From the NCBI GenBank assembly GCA_964517605.1, contig CAZFCE010000028.1, positions 1-64,000 on the forward strand: DNA of 64,000 bases. The letters are read 5' to 3'. The notes under the pieces were generated by a model that was not told the origin of the DNA, made no database searches, and saw nothing but the letters and a program-made list of their open reading frames with translations. Every line of letters starts with the position of its first letter. Position 1 is the stretch's first letter. A program made the translations under genes and the position numbers. This stretch comes from J095 sp964517605 (GTDB lineage: Bacteria > Chloroflexota > Anaerolineae > 4572-78 > J111). Positions 15,483-23,337 of this stretch are shown piece after piece.

Positions 15483-17159
15483 ATGTACTACCGACCGCGT
15501 GACAAAAAACGACACCCCATCCTGACGGCAATCCTGCTTATTTTACTCACGGCGATGACCGCGGTTTTTATTTTGCTGCTGGCCATGTATGCCGGTTACT
15601 TTCAATTGAAAACCCCTACGCTGGCCGAGCGTTTTGGCCCCACGCCCACGCCCACCCGCCCCGCCGTGTTGTACGTGGCCGATGGCGACACCTACTTTGC
15701 CGAAGGCAAGCTGTCGCAAGCCATTGACTCCTACGAACAGGCCATCAAAATTGACCCCACCGATGACGTGCCGTTTATCCGGCAATCGCGGCTGCTGGTG
15801 TACACCGGCGATACCGCCAAAGCCGTTGACCGGGCGCAGCAGGCGGTGCTGCTCAACCCTACCAGCCCGGAAAATTTGGCCTACTACTGCCGCGCCCTCG
15901 ATTGGGAAGCGCAATACACCGCCGCCATTGATGCCTGCTCCTGCGCCAACGAGCTTGACCCCAAATATGCCGAGGGCTACGCCTTTTTGTCCGAAGTGTT
16001 CACCGACCAGGGCGAGTGGTTTAACGCCCGGAGTACCGCCCAGCAAGCCATTGACGCCAACTTTCAAAGCGTGAACGCTCATTACAATATGGGCTATGTT
16101 TATGAAGCGCAGGGGCGTTACAAAGAAGCGGTAAAATATTACGAGGATGCCATTGTGCTTGCGCCCAGGCTGGCGCCGTTGTACGTGGCCGCCGGGCGCT
16201 CTTATTTTTGGCTGGACAACGCCGAAAAATCCATCGAGCGGTTCCGGCAGGCCATCCGGCTGAATCCCACCAGCGCCGAAGCCTACGATTGGCTGGGCTG
16301 GACCTACCACGCCAACGGCGAATATGCCCGCGCCATTGACGCGCTGGAGCAGGGTGTGGCGGTTGACCCCGCTTACGATAAGGCTTGGGGTCATTTGGGC
16401 ATGGTCTACTACACCCGGCAAAATTTTGAAAAAGCCATTGAAATTTTGCCCAAAGCCATTGATTTAGCCGAAGGTAAATTTTTGCGGCGCGCCCGCGAAG
16501 TTGAAATCCACGCCCAAATCCAAACCCTCACCGGGCCGGATACCATCCCCGTGCTGCGGGGCCGGTTTGAAATACCGGCCAGCGGCACCGAAACGCAGGT
16601 AACGGCTCAATTTAAGCCGGTAATTTACCAGGAGAAAAAGCTGAATTTAGATACAGGCGAGCCGTCGTGCGCGGATTCCATTGTCAATTCCATCAAAAAC
16701 CCCGATGCGCTGCCGCTTTCGCCCGAAGTGCTGCAATACACCCAAACGTTTAGCCCGACTACCGGCGTGGCCACGCTCAACCTCAACACGGGCAACCTGG
16801 CTTTGGATATTAAGCGTTTGCCTCGCCCCAAAACCACTCCCTACGAGTTCAAAATAAAGTTTTGGCCCAACCGGGTGGATAGCATTGGCTACGTGCAGCC
16901 CGGCGATAACAACCAGGTGCAGGTTAATATTCAGTTTAAAGAAAAACTCAAAGCGCCCATTGAATATTATTACACGCTGGGCCTGGCCTACGCCTATATG
17001 ACGCCGCCCATGTGCGCCCAGGCCGTGCCCTGGCTGCTTGAATCGTTGCAACGCGATAGTTCGGCGTACAACCCGGCCTGGTATGGCCTGCAAATTTGCC
17101 CCAGCGCCCAATCGCCGCCCACGCCGGTGCCCACCTGGACGCCCGTCCCCAAAAAATAA
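15483..17159 (+). CDS. Membrane-anchored TPR protein
   Basis: A 558-residue protein. Residues about 11-33 form one membrane helix (ILTAILLILLTAMTAVFILL), with the rest probably outside the cytoplasm. From residue 55 to about 320 run seven or eight TPR units (AIDSYEQAIKIDPTD, AVKYYEDAIVLAPRL, SIERFRQAIRLNPTS, AIDALEQGVAVDPAY). A beta-rich region of about 200 residues follows, ending in a Pro-rich tail. TPRs bind protein partners; the partner is not evident. The gene follows the DUF1003 gene by 24 bp and ends in a terminator shared with the converging pgk gene. Confidence 0.8.
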   Translation: MYYRPRDKKRHPILTAILLILLTAMTAVFILLLAMYAGYFQLKTPTLAERFGPTPTPTRPAVLYVADGDTYFAEGKLSQAIDSYEQAIKIDPTDDVPFIRQSRLLVYTGDTAKAVDRAQQAVLLNPTSPENLAYYCRALDWEAQYTAAIDACSCANELDPKYAEGYAFLSEVFTDQGEWFNARSTAQQAIDANFQSVNAHYNMGYVYEAQGRYKEAVKYYEDAIVLAPRLAPLYVAAGRSYFWLDNAEKSIERFRQAIRLNPTSAEAYDWLGWTYHANGEYARAIDALEQGVAVDPAYDKAWGHLGMVYYTRQNFEKAIEILPKAIDLAEGKFLRRAREVEIHAQIQTLTGPDTIPVLRGRFEIPASGTETQVTAQFKPVIYQEKKLNLDTGEPSCADSIVNSIKNPDALPLSPEVLQYTQTFSPTTGVATLNLNTGNLALDIKRLPRPKTTPYEFKIKFWPNRVDSIGYVQPGDNNQVQVNIQFKEKLKAPIEYYYTLGLAYAYMTPPMCAQAVPWLLESLQRDSSAYNPAWYGLQICPSAQSPPTPVPTWTPVPKK

Positions 17160-17193
17160 AAAGGGATGCCCAAGCTACGGGCATCCCTTTTTG
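17157..17193. terminator. Bidirectional terminator between the TPR gene and pgk
   Basis: A stem of about 14 bp (aaaaagggatgccc with gggcatccctttt) around aagctac, with T runs on both strands, lies between two converging genes. Confidence 0.9.
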
Positions 17194-17218
17194 GTTTACC
17201 GCCAATTATGGCAAATTT

Positions 17219-18397
17219 CTATTTGTCGTCGAGGGCGGCCACGCCGGGCAACACTTTGCCTTCCAAAAATTCCAGGCTGGCCCCGCCGCCGGTGGAAATG
17301 TGGCTCATTTTATCGGCCAGGCCGGATTGTTCGGCGGCGGCGGCGCTATCGCCCCCGCCCACAATGGTGGTGGCGTTTTGCAGGGCGGCCAACGCTTTGG
17401 CCACGGCAAAAGTGCCTTCGGCAAATTTGGGGAACTCGAACACGCCCATTGGCCCGTTCCAAACTACGGTTTTGGCGGCGGCCAGGCGGTTGGCAAAGTG
17501 GGCTACCGTGGCCGGGCCAATGTCCAAAATCATCCAGTCGGCGGGCACTTCGTCAACCGGAACCACTTTGGCTTCGGCGTCGGCTTTAAATTCCGGGGCC
17601 ACTACGCAGTCCACCGGCAAAATCAGCTTGTCGGAGTATTCCACCAGCAGTTTTTTGGCGGTGCCAACGGCGTCGGCTTCCACCAGCGATTTGCCCACGC
17701 TAAGACCCTGGGCCACAAAAAAGGTGTTGGCCATGCCGCCGCCAATCAGCAGCGAATCTACTTTGGCCAGCAGGTTTTCAATTACATTGATTTTATCGGA
17801 GATTTTGGCCCCGCCCATAATGGCCAAAAATGGATGTTCCGGGTTGGCCAGCGCGCCGCCCAGGTAGTTGAGCTCTTTTTCCATTAAAAAGCCGGCTACG
17901 GCCGGGCGCAGCGTTTTGGTTACGCCTTCGGTGCTGGAGTGGGCGCGGTGGGCGCTGCCAAAGGCATCGTTTACGTACACATCGCCCAGTTTGGCCAGTT
18001 GCGCCGAGAGCGCGGCATCGTTCTTTTCTTCCTGAGGATAGAAGCGGGTGTTTTCCAGCACAATCACATCGCCGGGTTTCGCCGCGTTTACCGCAGCTTC
18101 AACCTGCGGCCCCACGCAATCATCGAGCTTTTGCACCGGGCGGCCCAATAATTCGGCCAGCCGGGCGGCGGCGGCATCCATTTTGTATTTGGGGTCGGGG
18201 CCACCTTTGGGGCGGCCCAGGTGGCTCATTAAAATGACGCTGGCACCGTTATCCAACAGGTATTGAATGGTGGGCAGCGCGGCCTGAATGCGGCGGTCAT
18301 CCGTAACCTGGCCTTTTTCCATAGGCACGTTAAAATCTACCCGAACCAGAGCGCGTTTGCCTTTTACATCAATGTCTTTTATGGTTTTTTTGTTCAT
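17219..18397 (-). CDS. pgk: Phosphoglycerate kinase
   Basis: A 392-residue enzyme of normal length. It converts 1,3-bisphosphoglycerate and ADP to 3-phosphoglycerate and ATP in glycolysis. Visible family signatures are KRALVRVDFNVPME near the N-terminus, ILMSHLGRPKG, ENTRFYPQEEKN, FGSAHRAHSSTEGV, IMGGAKISDKINVIENLL, and the C-terminal nucleotide-site segments WNGPMGVFE and GGGDSAAA followed by HISTGGGASLEFLEGK. The start at 18397 has aaagga upstream. No other glycolytic gene is beside it; a putative lipoprotein gene lies upstream on the same strand. Confidence 0.97.
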   Translation of the reverse strand: MNKKTIKDIDVKGKRALVRVDFNVPMEKGQVTDDRRIQAALPTIQYLLDNGASVILMSHLGRPKGGPDPKYKMDAAAARLAELLGRPVQKLDDCVGPQVEAAVNAAKPGDVIVLENTRFYPQEEKNDAALSAQLAKLGDVYVNDAFGSAHRAHSSTEGVTKTLRPAVAGFLMEKELNYLGGALANPEHPFLAIMGGAKISDKINVIENLLAKVDSLLIGGGMANTFFVAQGLSVGKSLVEADAVGTAKKLLVEYSDKLILPVDCVVAPEFKADAEAKVVPVDEVPADWMILDIGPATVAHFANRLAAAKTVVWNGPMGVFEFPKFAEGTFAVAKALAALQNATTIVGGGDSAAAAEQSGLADKMSHISTGGGASLEFLEGKVLPGVAALDDK

Positions 18398-18454
18398 TAG
18401 ATTGATCCTTTCACTGAAATACAGTTGTTTTTAGGGTGACGCCTTGGGGCGTGG

Positions 18455-19579
18455 TTAATTGCCTGCCACCGGCACCGGCGCTACCACCGGGCTGCCGCTG
18501 TTAGACAAAATCAACTCGATGTGGCTAAAGTTTTCCAGGTTGGCGTTGAACATGTAGTTAACCGTAACAGTTTGGCTGGTTGGACTGGTGTTTTTTAGCT
18601 GAAAACCGGCGCTGTTGGCCGTGAGATTTTTTTGGGGAATGCTCAAGGTAAGCCGGGACCCCAATTGTGTTAAAAACCGGTCAAGTTCGGATGGCTCCAG
18701 TAGTTCCGGTGGTAATTTGCGCAGCACAAGCTGCATGGCCGCGGCGGAACTGTTTTTTTGCCGGCGCACCTCAACCGGCGTTAGTTCAAACTCGATGGGC
18801 CGGCCCTGGTAGCTTAACCCAATTTGCAGGGTGGCCCAGGCCTGCGCGGTGGCCGTAGCGGCGGCAACGCCGTCGGGATTGATCACTGGTGTGGGCGGCT
18901 GAATGGCCGCGATAGCGCCAATCTGGCTAACTTCGAGCGTGATTTTTTGGCGCGGCTGCTTGTCTTCTACCAGTTGCAGGTCGGCTTTGAGCAGCGCGCC
19001 GGTTTGGTCATCAACCCAGATTGCGCCTTGCAGCCGGGGGCCAACCTCGGCGGCGGTGAGTTTGGAGAGCAGGTATTGCAGCCGGTAGCGGGTGGCGTTG
19101 CGCTCCTGAATAGACTCGCTGCCGGCGACGGTGGGCACAACGCCCAGTTGCAGCAACCATTGGGGCGGCCCGGTCAGCAGCGCACCGGCATCGTTGCCGG
19201 GTACCCAGCCATTATATTGGGTGTTAAAGGTGTAGGTTTGCCTGTTCACGGTGTAGATTTCGTACAGCGGCCCGCCGTCCGTTTGGGCCGTGGTGTGGCT
19301 GTTACCAACGGCGTCGCGTTCGGTGATGGTGGTAACGGTTGAGCTAACGGCGGCGCCGGCGAACATGGTTTGTTCGGTTTGCAGCCGATAACCGGGCAGT
19401 TTATCCAGGTTTTGGTACGCATTCAGCGCCGAAAGATCGCCTTCGGCGACAATGGCCGCGCCGGTGGCAATGGCCGGGTTGTTGTTGGCCTGGCTGCCCA
19501 GTTGGTTGAGCGGCGCGCAGGCCAGCAGCAGGCCGCCGGTAACTAATTGTAAAAGTTGCTTCCGCTGGGCTTGATTCAT
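18455..19579 (-). CDS. Putative lipoprotein of unknown function
   Basis: A 374-residue protein. The start at 19579 gives a type II signal peptide (LLQLVTGGLLLACAP, lipobox LLAC); an in-frame extension to 19645 would place the signal too far inside. The mature part is beta-rich (GYRLQTEQTMFAGAAVSSTV, YTVNRQTYTFNTQYNGWVP, VDDQTGALLKADLQLVED), a LolA/LppX-like look with no catalytic residues. The design matches the lipoprotein at 6155-7198, so the two may be distant paralogues carrying hydrophobic ligands; this is inference. It lies 57 bp upstream of pgk on the same strand. Confidence 0.6.
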   Translation of the reverse strand: MNQAQRKQLLQLVTGGLLLACAPLNQLGSQANNNPAIATGAAIVAEGDLSALNAYQNLDKLPGYRLQTEQTMFAGAAVSSTVTTITERDAVGNSHTTAQTDGGPLYEIYTVNRQTYTFNTQYNGWVPGNDAGALLTGPPQWLLQLGVVPTVAGSESIQERNATRYRLQYLLSKLTAAEVGPRLQGAIWVDDQTGALLKADLQLVEDKQPRQKITLEVSQIGAIAAIQPPTPVINPDGVAAATATAQAWATLQIGLSYQGRPIEFELTPVEVRRQKNSSAAAMQLVLRKLPPELLEPSELDRFLTQLGSRLTLSIPQKNLTANSAGFQLKNTSPTSQTVTVNYMFNANLENFSHIELILSNSGSPVVAPVPVAGN

Positions 19580-19648
19580 ACCCTGAAACCCCGGAATTTT
19601 GTTAATAACCGGGTGGATTGTACTACTGCCCCCACCAAAGCACAAAAA

Positions 19649-20302
19649 TCAGCGACTCCGCGCTACGCCCACCCGCTCGCAAAATTGGGTCAGCAGGCAG
19701 CGGCTGCACCACGGCGAGGTGGGCGCGCACAGGTTTTGGCCCATGCTCACCAGCAGGCCGTTGTACTCCAGCCAGTATTCCGGCGGGAGTTTGGCCCGCA
19801 GGGCAAACTCGGTTTGCTCCGGGGTGGCGGTGGTTACGTAGCCCCACCGGTTAGAAATGCGGTGTACGTGCACATCCACGCAAATGCCGGGCAGCCCGTA
19901 ACCGGCGGTAATTACCAGATTGGCGGTTTTGCGGCCAACGCCGGGCAGTTTGAGCAGTTGCTCCAGGTTGTTGGGCACAGCGCCGCCGTATTGCTCAATG
20001 AGCGTGCGCGAAATTTCCAGAATATTGCGGGCTTTGGTGTGGTAAAAACCCACCGGGTAAATCACCTGTTCAATCTGTTCGGCGGAATGGGTAATCATGG
20101 CGTGCGGGGTGCGGGCCAGCGCAAACAGGCGCGGCGCAACCTGCGCCGTGAGCGTATCCTTGGTGCGCAGGCTGAGGATGGTGGCAATCAAAATCTGGTA
20201 GGGTGTCCAGGCCGGGGCGCGGTCATCTACCAGAAGCGGCGTCCAGCTTTTGACTTGCTGGCGCAAAATGGCAATAACTTGATGAATATCCTGATTGTGC
20301 AT
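19649..20302 (-). CDS. nth: Endonuclease III (DNA glycosylase/AP lyase)
   Basis: A 217-residue protein of the HhH-GPD superfamily. The helix-hairpin-helix segment LPGVGRKTANLVI carries the catalytic Lys, and CVDVHVHRISNR carries the conserved Asp. A C-terminal [4Fe-4S] motif follows, with spacing C-x6-C-x2-C-x5-C (CAPTSPWCSRC then LLTQFC). The enzyme removes oxidised pyrimidines and nicks the abasic site in base-excision repair. Length and motif order match the family. The lipoprotein gene starts 70 bp downstream on the same strand, with no clear terminator between. Confidence 0.93.
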   Translation of the reverse strand: MHNQDIHQVIAILRQQVKSWTPLLVDDRAPAWTPYQILIATILSLRTKDTLTAQVAPRLFALARTPHAMITHSAEQIEQVIYPVGFYHTKARNILEISRTLIEQYGGAVPNNLEQLLKLPGVGRKTANLVITAGYGLPGICVDVHVHRISNRWGYVTTATPEQTEFALRAKLPPEYWLEYNGLLVSMGQNLCAPTSPWCSRCLLTQFCERVGVARSR

Positions 20303-20335
20303 GGCGGGCTATTATAACTGCAATTGGCCCGGACA

Positions 20336-20373
20336 AAAAAACAGGCCACCTGTTTGGGCGTGGCCTGTTTTTG
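20336..20373 (-). terminator. Terminator after the CDGSH gene
   Basis: A 12-bp stem (20337-20348 with 20361-20372) with a T run on the minus strand, 25 bp after the stop at 20398. Confidence 0.85.
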
Positions 20374-20397
20374 CCGGAATTAGGCCGGGCGCAGCGG

Positions 20398-20610
20398 TTA
20401 ATCCTGAAGGTGAAGGATAATTTCGGGGGCGGTAAAATTGATTTTACGGTGCGAGCCATCGCAGAAGGGTTTGTTGGCCGAGCCGCCGCACCGGCACAAT
20501 GCAATATTTGCGCCGGTGGTGGTCTGTTCCTGGCCGGCGGCATCGGTGTAGGTTGCCGCTACCGGGATAAGATACGGGCCATTTTCACGAGCTTTAATTT
20601 CCAGTGCCAT
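20398..20610 (-). CDS. CDGSH iron-sulfur domain protein
   Basis: A 70-residue protein with the complete cluster motif CRCGGSANKPFCDGSH, the three Cys plus one His that bind a labile [2Fe-2S] cluster in CDGSH (mitoNEET-type) proteins. It is soluble, with one motif and no membrane anchor. Such proteins are thought to move or sense iron-sulfur clusters or redox state; the partner here is unknown. A good ribosome-binding site (aaaggagat) precedes the start. It is divergent from the gene at 20690 with an 80-bp shared promoter region and is followed by a terminator. Confidence 0.93.
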   Translation of the reverse strand: MALEIKARENGPYLIPVAATYTDAAGQEQTTTGANIALCRCGGSANKPFCDGSHRKINFTAPEIILHLQD

Positions 20611-20689
20611 CGGTTATCTCCTTTAAGTTGTTTTTAATTGCATAAATTTGGACTAAAATAAACCATAGCAAATTCGACGGGAGGTTGGG

Positions 20690-20995
20690 ATGAGTTTTCT
20701 TAATACGATGAAATCGTTTTTTACGGGCGGCAGCCCGGCAGCCACCGATTATTGGGTTTATGCGCGTTGCCAACGCTGCGGTGAGGTGATTAAAACGCGC
20801 ATTGATTTGCAAAACAGTTTGAGCGCCCAGGATGAGGGCGGTTACGTTACCCACAAAACGCTGGTTGGCAACAGGCGGTGTTTTCAGCGGATTGAGGTTA
20901 TTTTGTATTTTGATGAGCAACGCCGGCCCACCGGCGCAGATGTAATAAACGGCGATCTTGTTTCGGCGGAGGAGTATGCGGCGGCCAAAAAGTAG
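20690..20995 (+). CDS. Small protein with a CxxC pair
   Basis: A 101-residue protein. YARCQRCGEVIKTRIDL has a CxxC and a third Cys lies in GNRRCFQRIEVILYFDE, so a metal knuckle is possible but incomplete as a zinc ribbon. The rest is a small alpha/beta pattern with no signal or membrane segment. I do not recognise a named family. The ribosome-binding site (gggaggttggg) is strong. It converges with the response regulator at 21009, 13 bp between the stops. Confidence 0.7.
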   Translation: MSFLNTMKSFFTGGSPAATDYWVYARCQRCGEVIKTRIDLQNSLSAQDEGGYVTHKTLVGNRRCFQRIEVILYFDEQRRPTGADVINGDLVSAEEYAAAKK

Positions 20996-21008
20996 CCGGT
21001 TGCGCCGG

Positions 21009-21413
21009 TTAGTTTAACCCCAAAATGCCCCGGATTTTTTTGAGCATGTCGTCGTTGCGGCCTTTTACAAAATAGTCGGCAGCGCCTTTGTCAATGCACT
21101 TTTTGGCCGTTTCCACCTCGTCCCAGGCCGAGTTGGCAATTACCGGAATGTCCGGCGCTTCGATTTTGAGGCGTTCCAGCAGTTCAAACCCGGCGTAGCG
21201 GGTTTCTTTGCCCTCAAAATCGGGCATGTTCAGGTCAATAATAATCAGGTTAAAGGGATTGTTTTTAATCAGAGCGGCCTGAAACAGTTGGTACGCCTCA
21301 ATGTTGCCCCCGGCCGTTTCCACCTCGAAGCCCTCGCGGAAGAGTGTTTTTTCCACATCGCGCAGAATGTTTTCTTCGTCATCTACCAGGAGAATTTTGG
21401 GTTCTGTGTCCAT
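21009..21413 (-). CDS. Single-domain response regulator
   Basis: A 134-residue receiver-only protein. KILLVDDEENIL carries the acidic pair, LIIIDLNMPDFEGKE the phospho-acceptor Asp, and DYFVKGRND the conserved Lys. The start at 21413 (MDTEPKIL) is chosen over an in-frame codon at 21455 because receiver homology begins there and ggagcc lies upstream. It is the last gene of a minus-strand operon with two GAF histidine kinases (23338 and 21476), gaps 62 and 74 bp, so those kinases are the likely phosphodonors. No output domain is present. Confidence 0.9.
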   Translation of the reverse strand: MDTEPKILLVDDEENILRDVEKTLFREGFEVETAGGNIEAYQLFQAALIKNNPFNLIIIDLNMPDFEGKETRYAGFELLERLKIEAPDIPVIANSAWDEVETAKKCIDKGAADYFVKGRNDDMLKKIRGILGLN

Positions 21414-21475
21414 TTTGCTTTTGGCTCCATGTTGTTTTGGGTTGTGTTGGCCCAACTAAAAACGGGCCGGCGGTT

Positions 21476-23263
21476 TTAACCGAGCGCGGTTGAAATGGCC
21501 GCAAACAGTTCGGCGGGCGTGTAGGGTTTGGGCAGCAGGTTTTTTAACCCCAGCAGCATGCGGTCTTTGGTGCGCTCCACGCGCGGGTTTGACGACACCG
21601 CCAGCACCCGGCCCATCACGCCCTGGTTTTTGAGCGCGGTGAGCACGCCCAGCGAGTCGCCGGCGGCAAGGATGTCGTCCAGCAGAATCAGGTCAAACTG
21701 GGTGGGTTGCTCAAAACCGTAGTCGCTGCCGCAGGAGGTCACTTTAAAACCGGCGTTGCTCAGGGTAACGCCGGCAAAATTGTGCCAGCGGTCGCGGTCA
21801 TCAATAATCAAAATTTTGGCCCGGCCTTTGGGGGCGCTGCCGGACGGGGTAGCCGGCTGAACGGGCACAAGCGCGGTAAAGGTTGAGCCTTGCTCCGGCG
21901 TGCTGCTGGCGGTAATTTCGCCGCCGAGTTGCTGCAAAATCAGGCGGCAGGCCGGCAACCCCAACCCGGAATGGCCTTTGATGCCTTTGGTGGTGTGGAA
22001 GGTAATCCAGATTTTGTCCAGGTCGGCGGCGGCAATCCCGCAGCCGTTATCGGTGATGGATACGGCCACAAACCGGGCGTTCTCGGCGGGGGCGATGTTT
22101 ACCGTAATTTGGGGGTGCGGCTGGTGTTCCATCGCTTCGTAGGCGTTTTTGAGCAGGTTCACAAACACGCGGTTCAGTTGTACCGGGTCGGCCAATACCA
22201 ACGGCAGTTTGGGCGAGGCGTTAACCGTAACCAGCCCGGCAAAGTTTAGCCCGCTCACCGCATCTTGCAGCACGTCGTCAATCATGGTGGGGCGCGGCGC
22301 TTGCTCGCGGGCCGGGCCGATGAGGTCTTCTTTTACCTTGAGAATCAACCGGGCCGAATCCTCGATAATTTCCAGGTCGTCCAAAATTGAGAAAAGGCTG
22401 AGCCGTTTTTCCAGTTTTTCCAGCGGCATGGCGTTTAGTTTTTCTACGTTGGCGCTCAGTTGCGGCTCGGCGGCCAGAATGGCGGCGGCTTCTTTGCGAA
22501 TGAGTTGGGCCAGCGGTTGTTCTTCGCCGCCGGCAGCCGGGGGCAGCAGTTGGGCGGCGGCTGCCACAATGGTTTTGGCATCCTGCCGCACCCGCTCAAT
22601 GGAGCGGCCCATCGGTTCGGCTTTGTTGCCAATCCAGTGGATGGCGTCGCCGGTGGCGGTGGCAATGGCCTCAAAGGTTTTGGCCCGGAGTAGTTCGGCG
22701 TGGGCTTCTTCCAATTGACGCCGCTGGTTGGCGTTATCAATGGCAATGGCCAGTTGGTTGGCCATGGCTTGTAGTGAGGCCACGTCTTCGTCAGAAAAGG
22801 CGGCGGCTTCCACGCTCTGCACGGTGACAGCGCCAATAACCCGGTTGCCAACTGCCAGCGGCAGCGCCATTTCCGAGCGGGTTTCGGGCAGCACCGGGTT
22901 GGGGTACCACACCTTTTCGGTATCCACATCCAGCGAGATGCGGGCCTGGTTAAGCCGGGTGCAAGCGCCAATCATCGAGTTGCCGCCCACGGCCAGTTTG
23001 TGGTGGTTTTCCATCATAATCCGGCCCGGTTCGCCGCGACCGGCCCGCAGCACGGCAAAATCGCCGGTGGCGTTAATCAAAAACACCCCGGCGTAGTAAA
23101 AATCGTAGGCATTGCAAATAATATCAACGGTTTTGGGGAGCAACTCGTCAATATTTAAAATGTGCGTAAGGTTTTGGCTAACTTCGGCCGCCGCCGCCAG
23201 CAGGTTTGCCCGGCGCAAAGCTTGCTCTAGAGTGACATTTTCTTTGATTTGGCTTTGATCCAT
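21476..23263 (-). CDS. Hybrid histidine kinase: GAF - kinase - receiver
   Basis: A 595-residue soluble protein. A GAF domain covers about residues 25-185 (FYYAGVFLINATGDFAVLRA, SEMALPLAVGNRVIGAVTVQ). The dimerisation helix has an unusual H-box, GDAIHWIGNKAEP, with the likely phospho-accepting His at 209. The ATPase domain follows with N-box NRVFVNLLKNAYEAME, G1 ITDNGCGI and G2 GHSGLGLPA. The C-terminal receiver (about 475-595) has ILIIDDRDRW, LILLDD and PKPY. No membrane segment is present, so it senses a cytoplasmic signal. It sits between the two-GAF kinase and the single-domain regulator in one operon. Confidence 0.9.
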   Translation of the reverse strand: MDQSQIKENVTLEQALRRANLLAAAAEVSQNLTHILNIDELLPKTVDIICNAYDFYYAGVFLINATGDFAVLRAGRGEPGRIMMENHHKLAVGGNSMIGACTRLNQARISLDVDTEKVWYPNPVLPETRSEMALPLAVGNRVIGAVTVQSVEAAAFSDEDVASLQAMANQLAIAIDNANQRRQLEEAHAELLRAKTFEAIATATGDAIHWIGNKAEPMGRSIERVRQDAKTIVAAAAQLLPPAAGGEEQPLAQLIRKEAAAILAAEPQLSANVEKLNAMPLEKLEKRLSLFSILDDLEIIEDSARLILKVKEDLIGPAREQAPRPTMIDDVLQDAVSGLNFAGLVTVNASPKLPLVLADPVQLNRVFVNLLKNAYEAMEHQPHPQITVNIAPAENARFVAVSITDNGCGIAAADLDKIWITFHTTKGIKGHSGLGLPACRLILQQLGGEITASSTPEQGSTFTALVPVQPATPSGSAPKGRAKILIIDDRDRWHNFAGVTLSNAGFKVTSCGSDYGFEQPTQFDLILLDDILAAGDSLGVLTALKNQGVMGRVLAVSSNPRVERTKDRMLLGLKNLLPKPYTPAELFAAISTALG

Positions 23264-23337
23264 TTTTCACTGCCTCAACTTGGAAAGGTTTGGATAATAG
23301 TATAATTAAGCCGGTGGTTCTGCAAACACAGTCAGTT

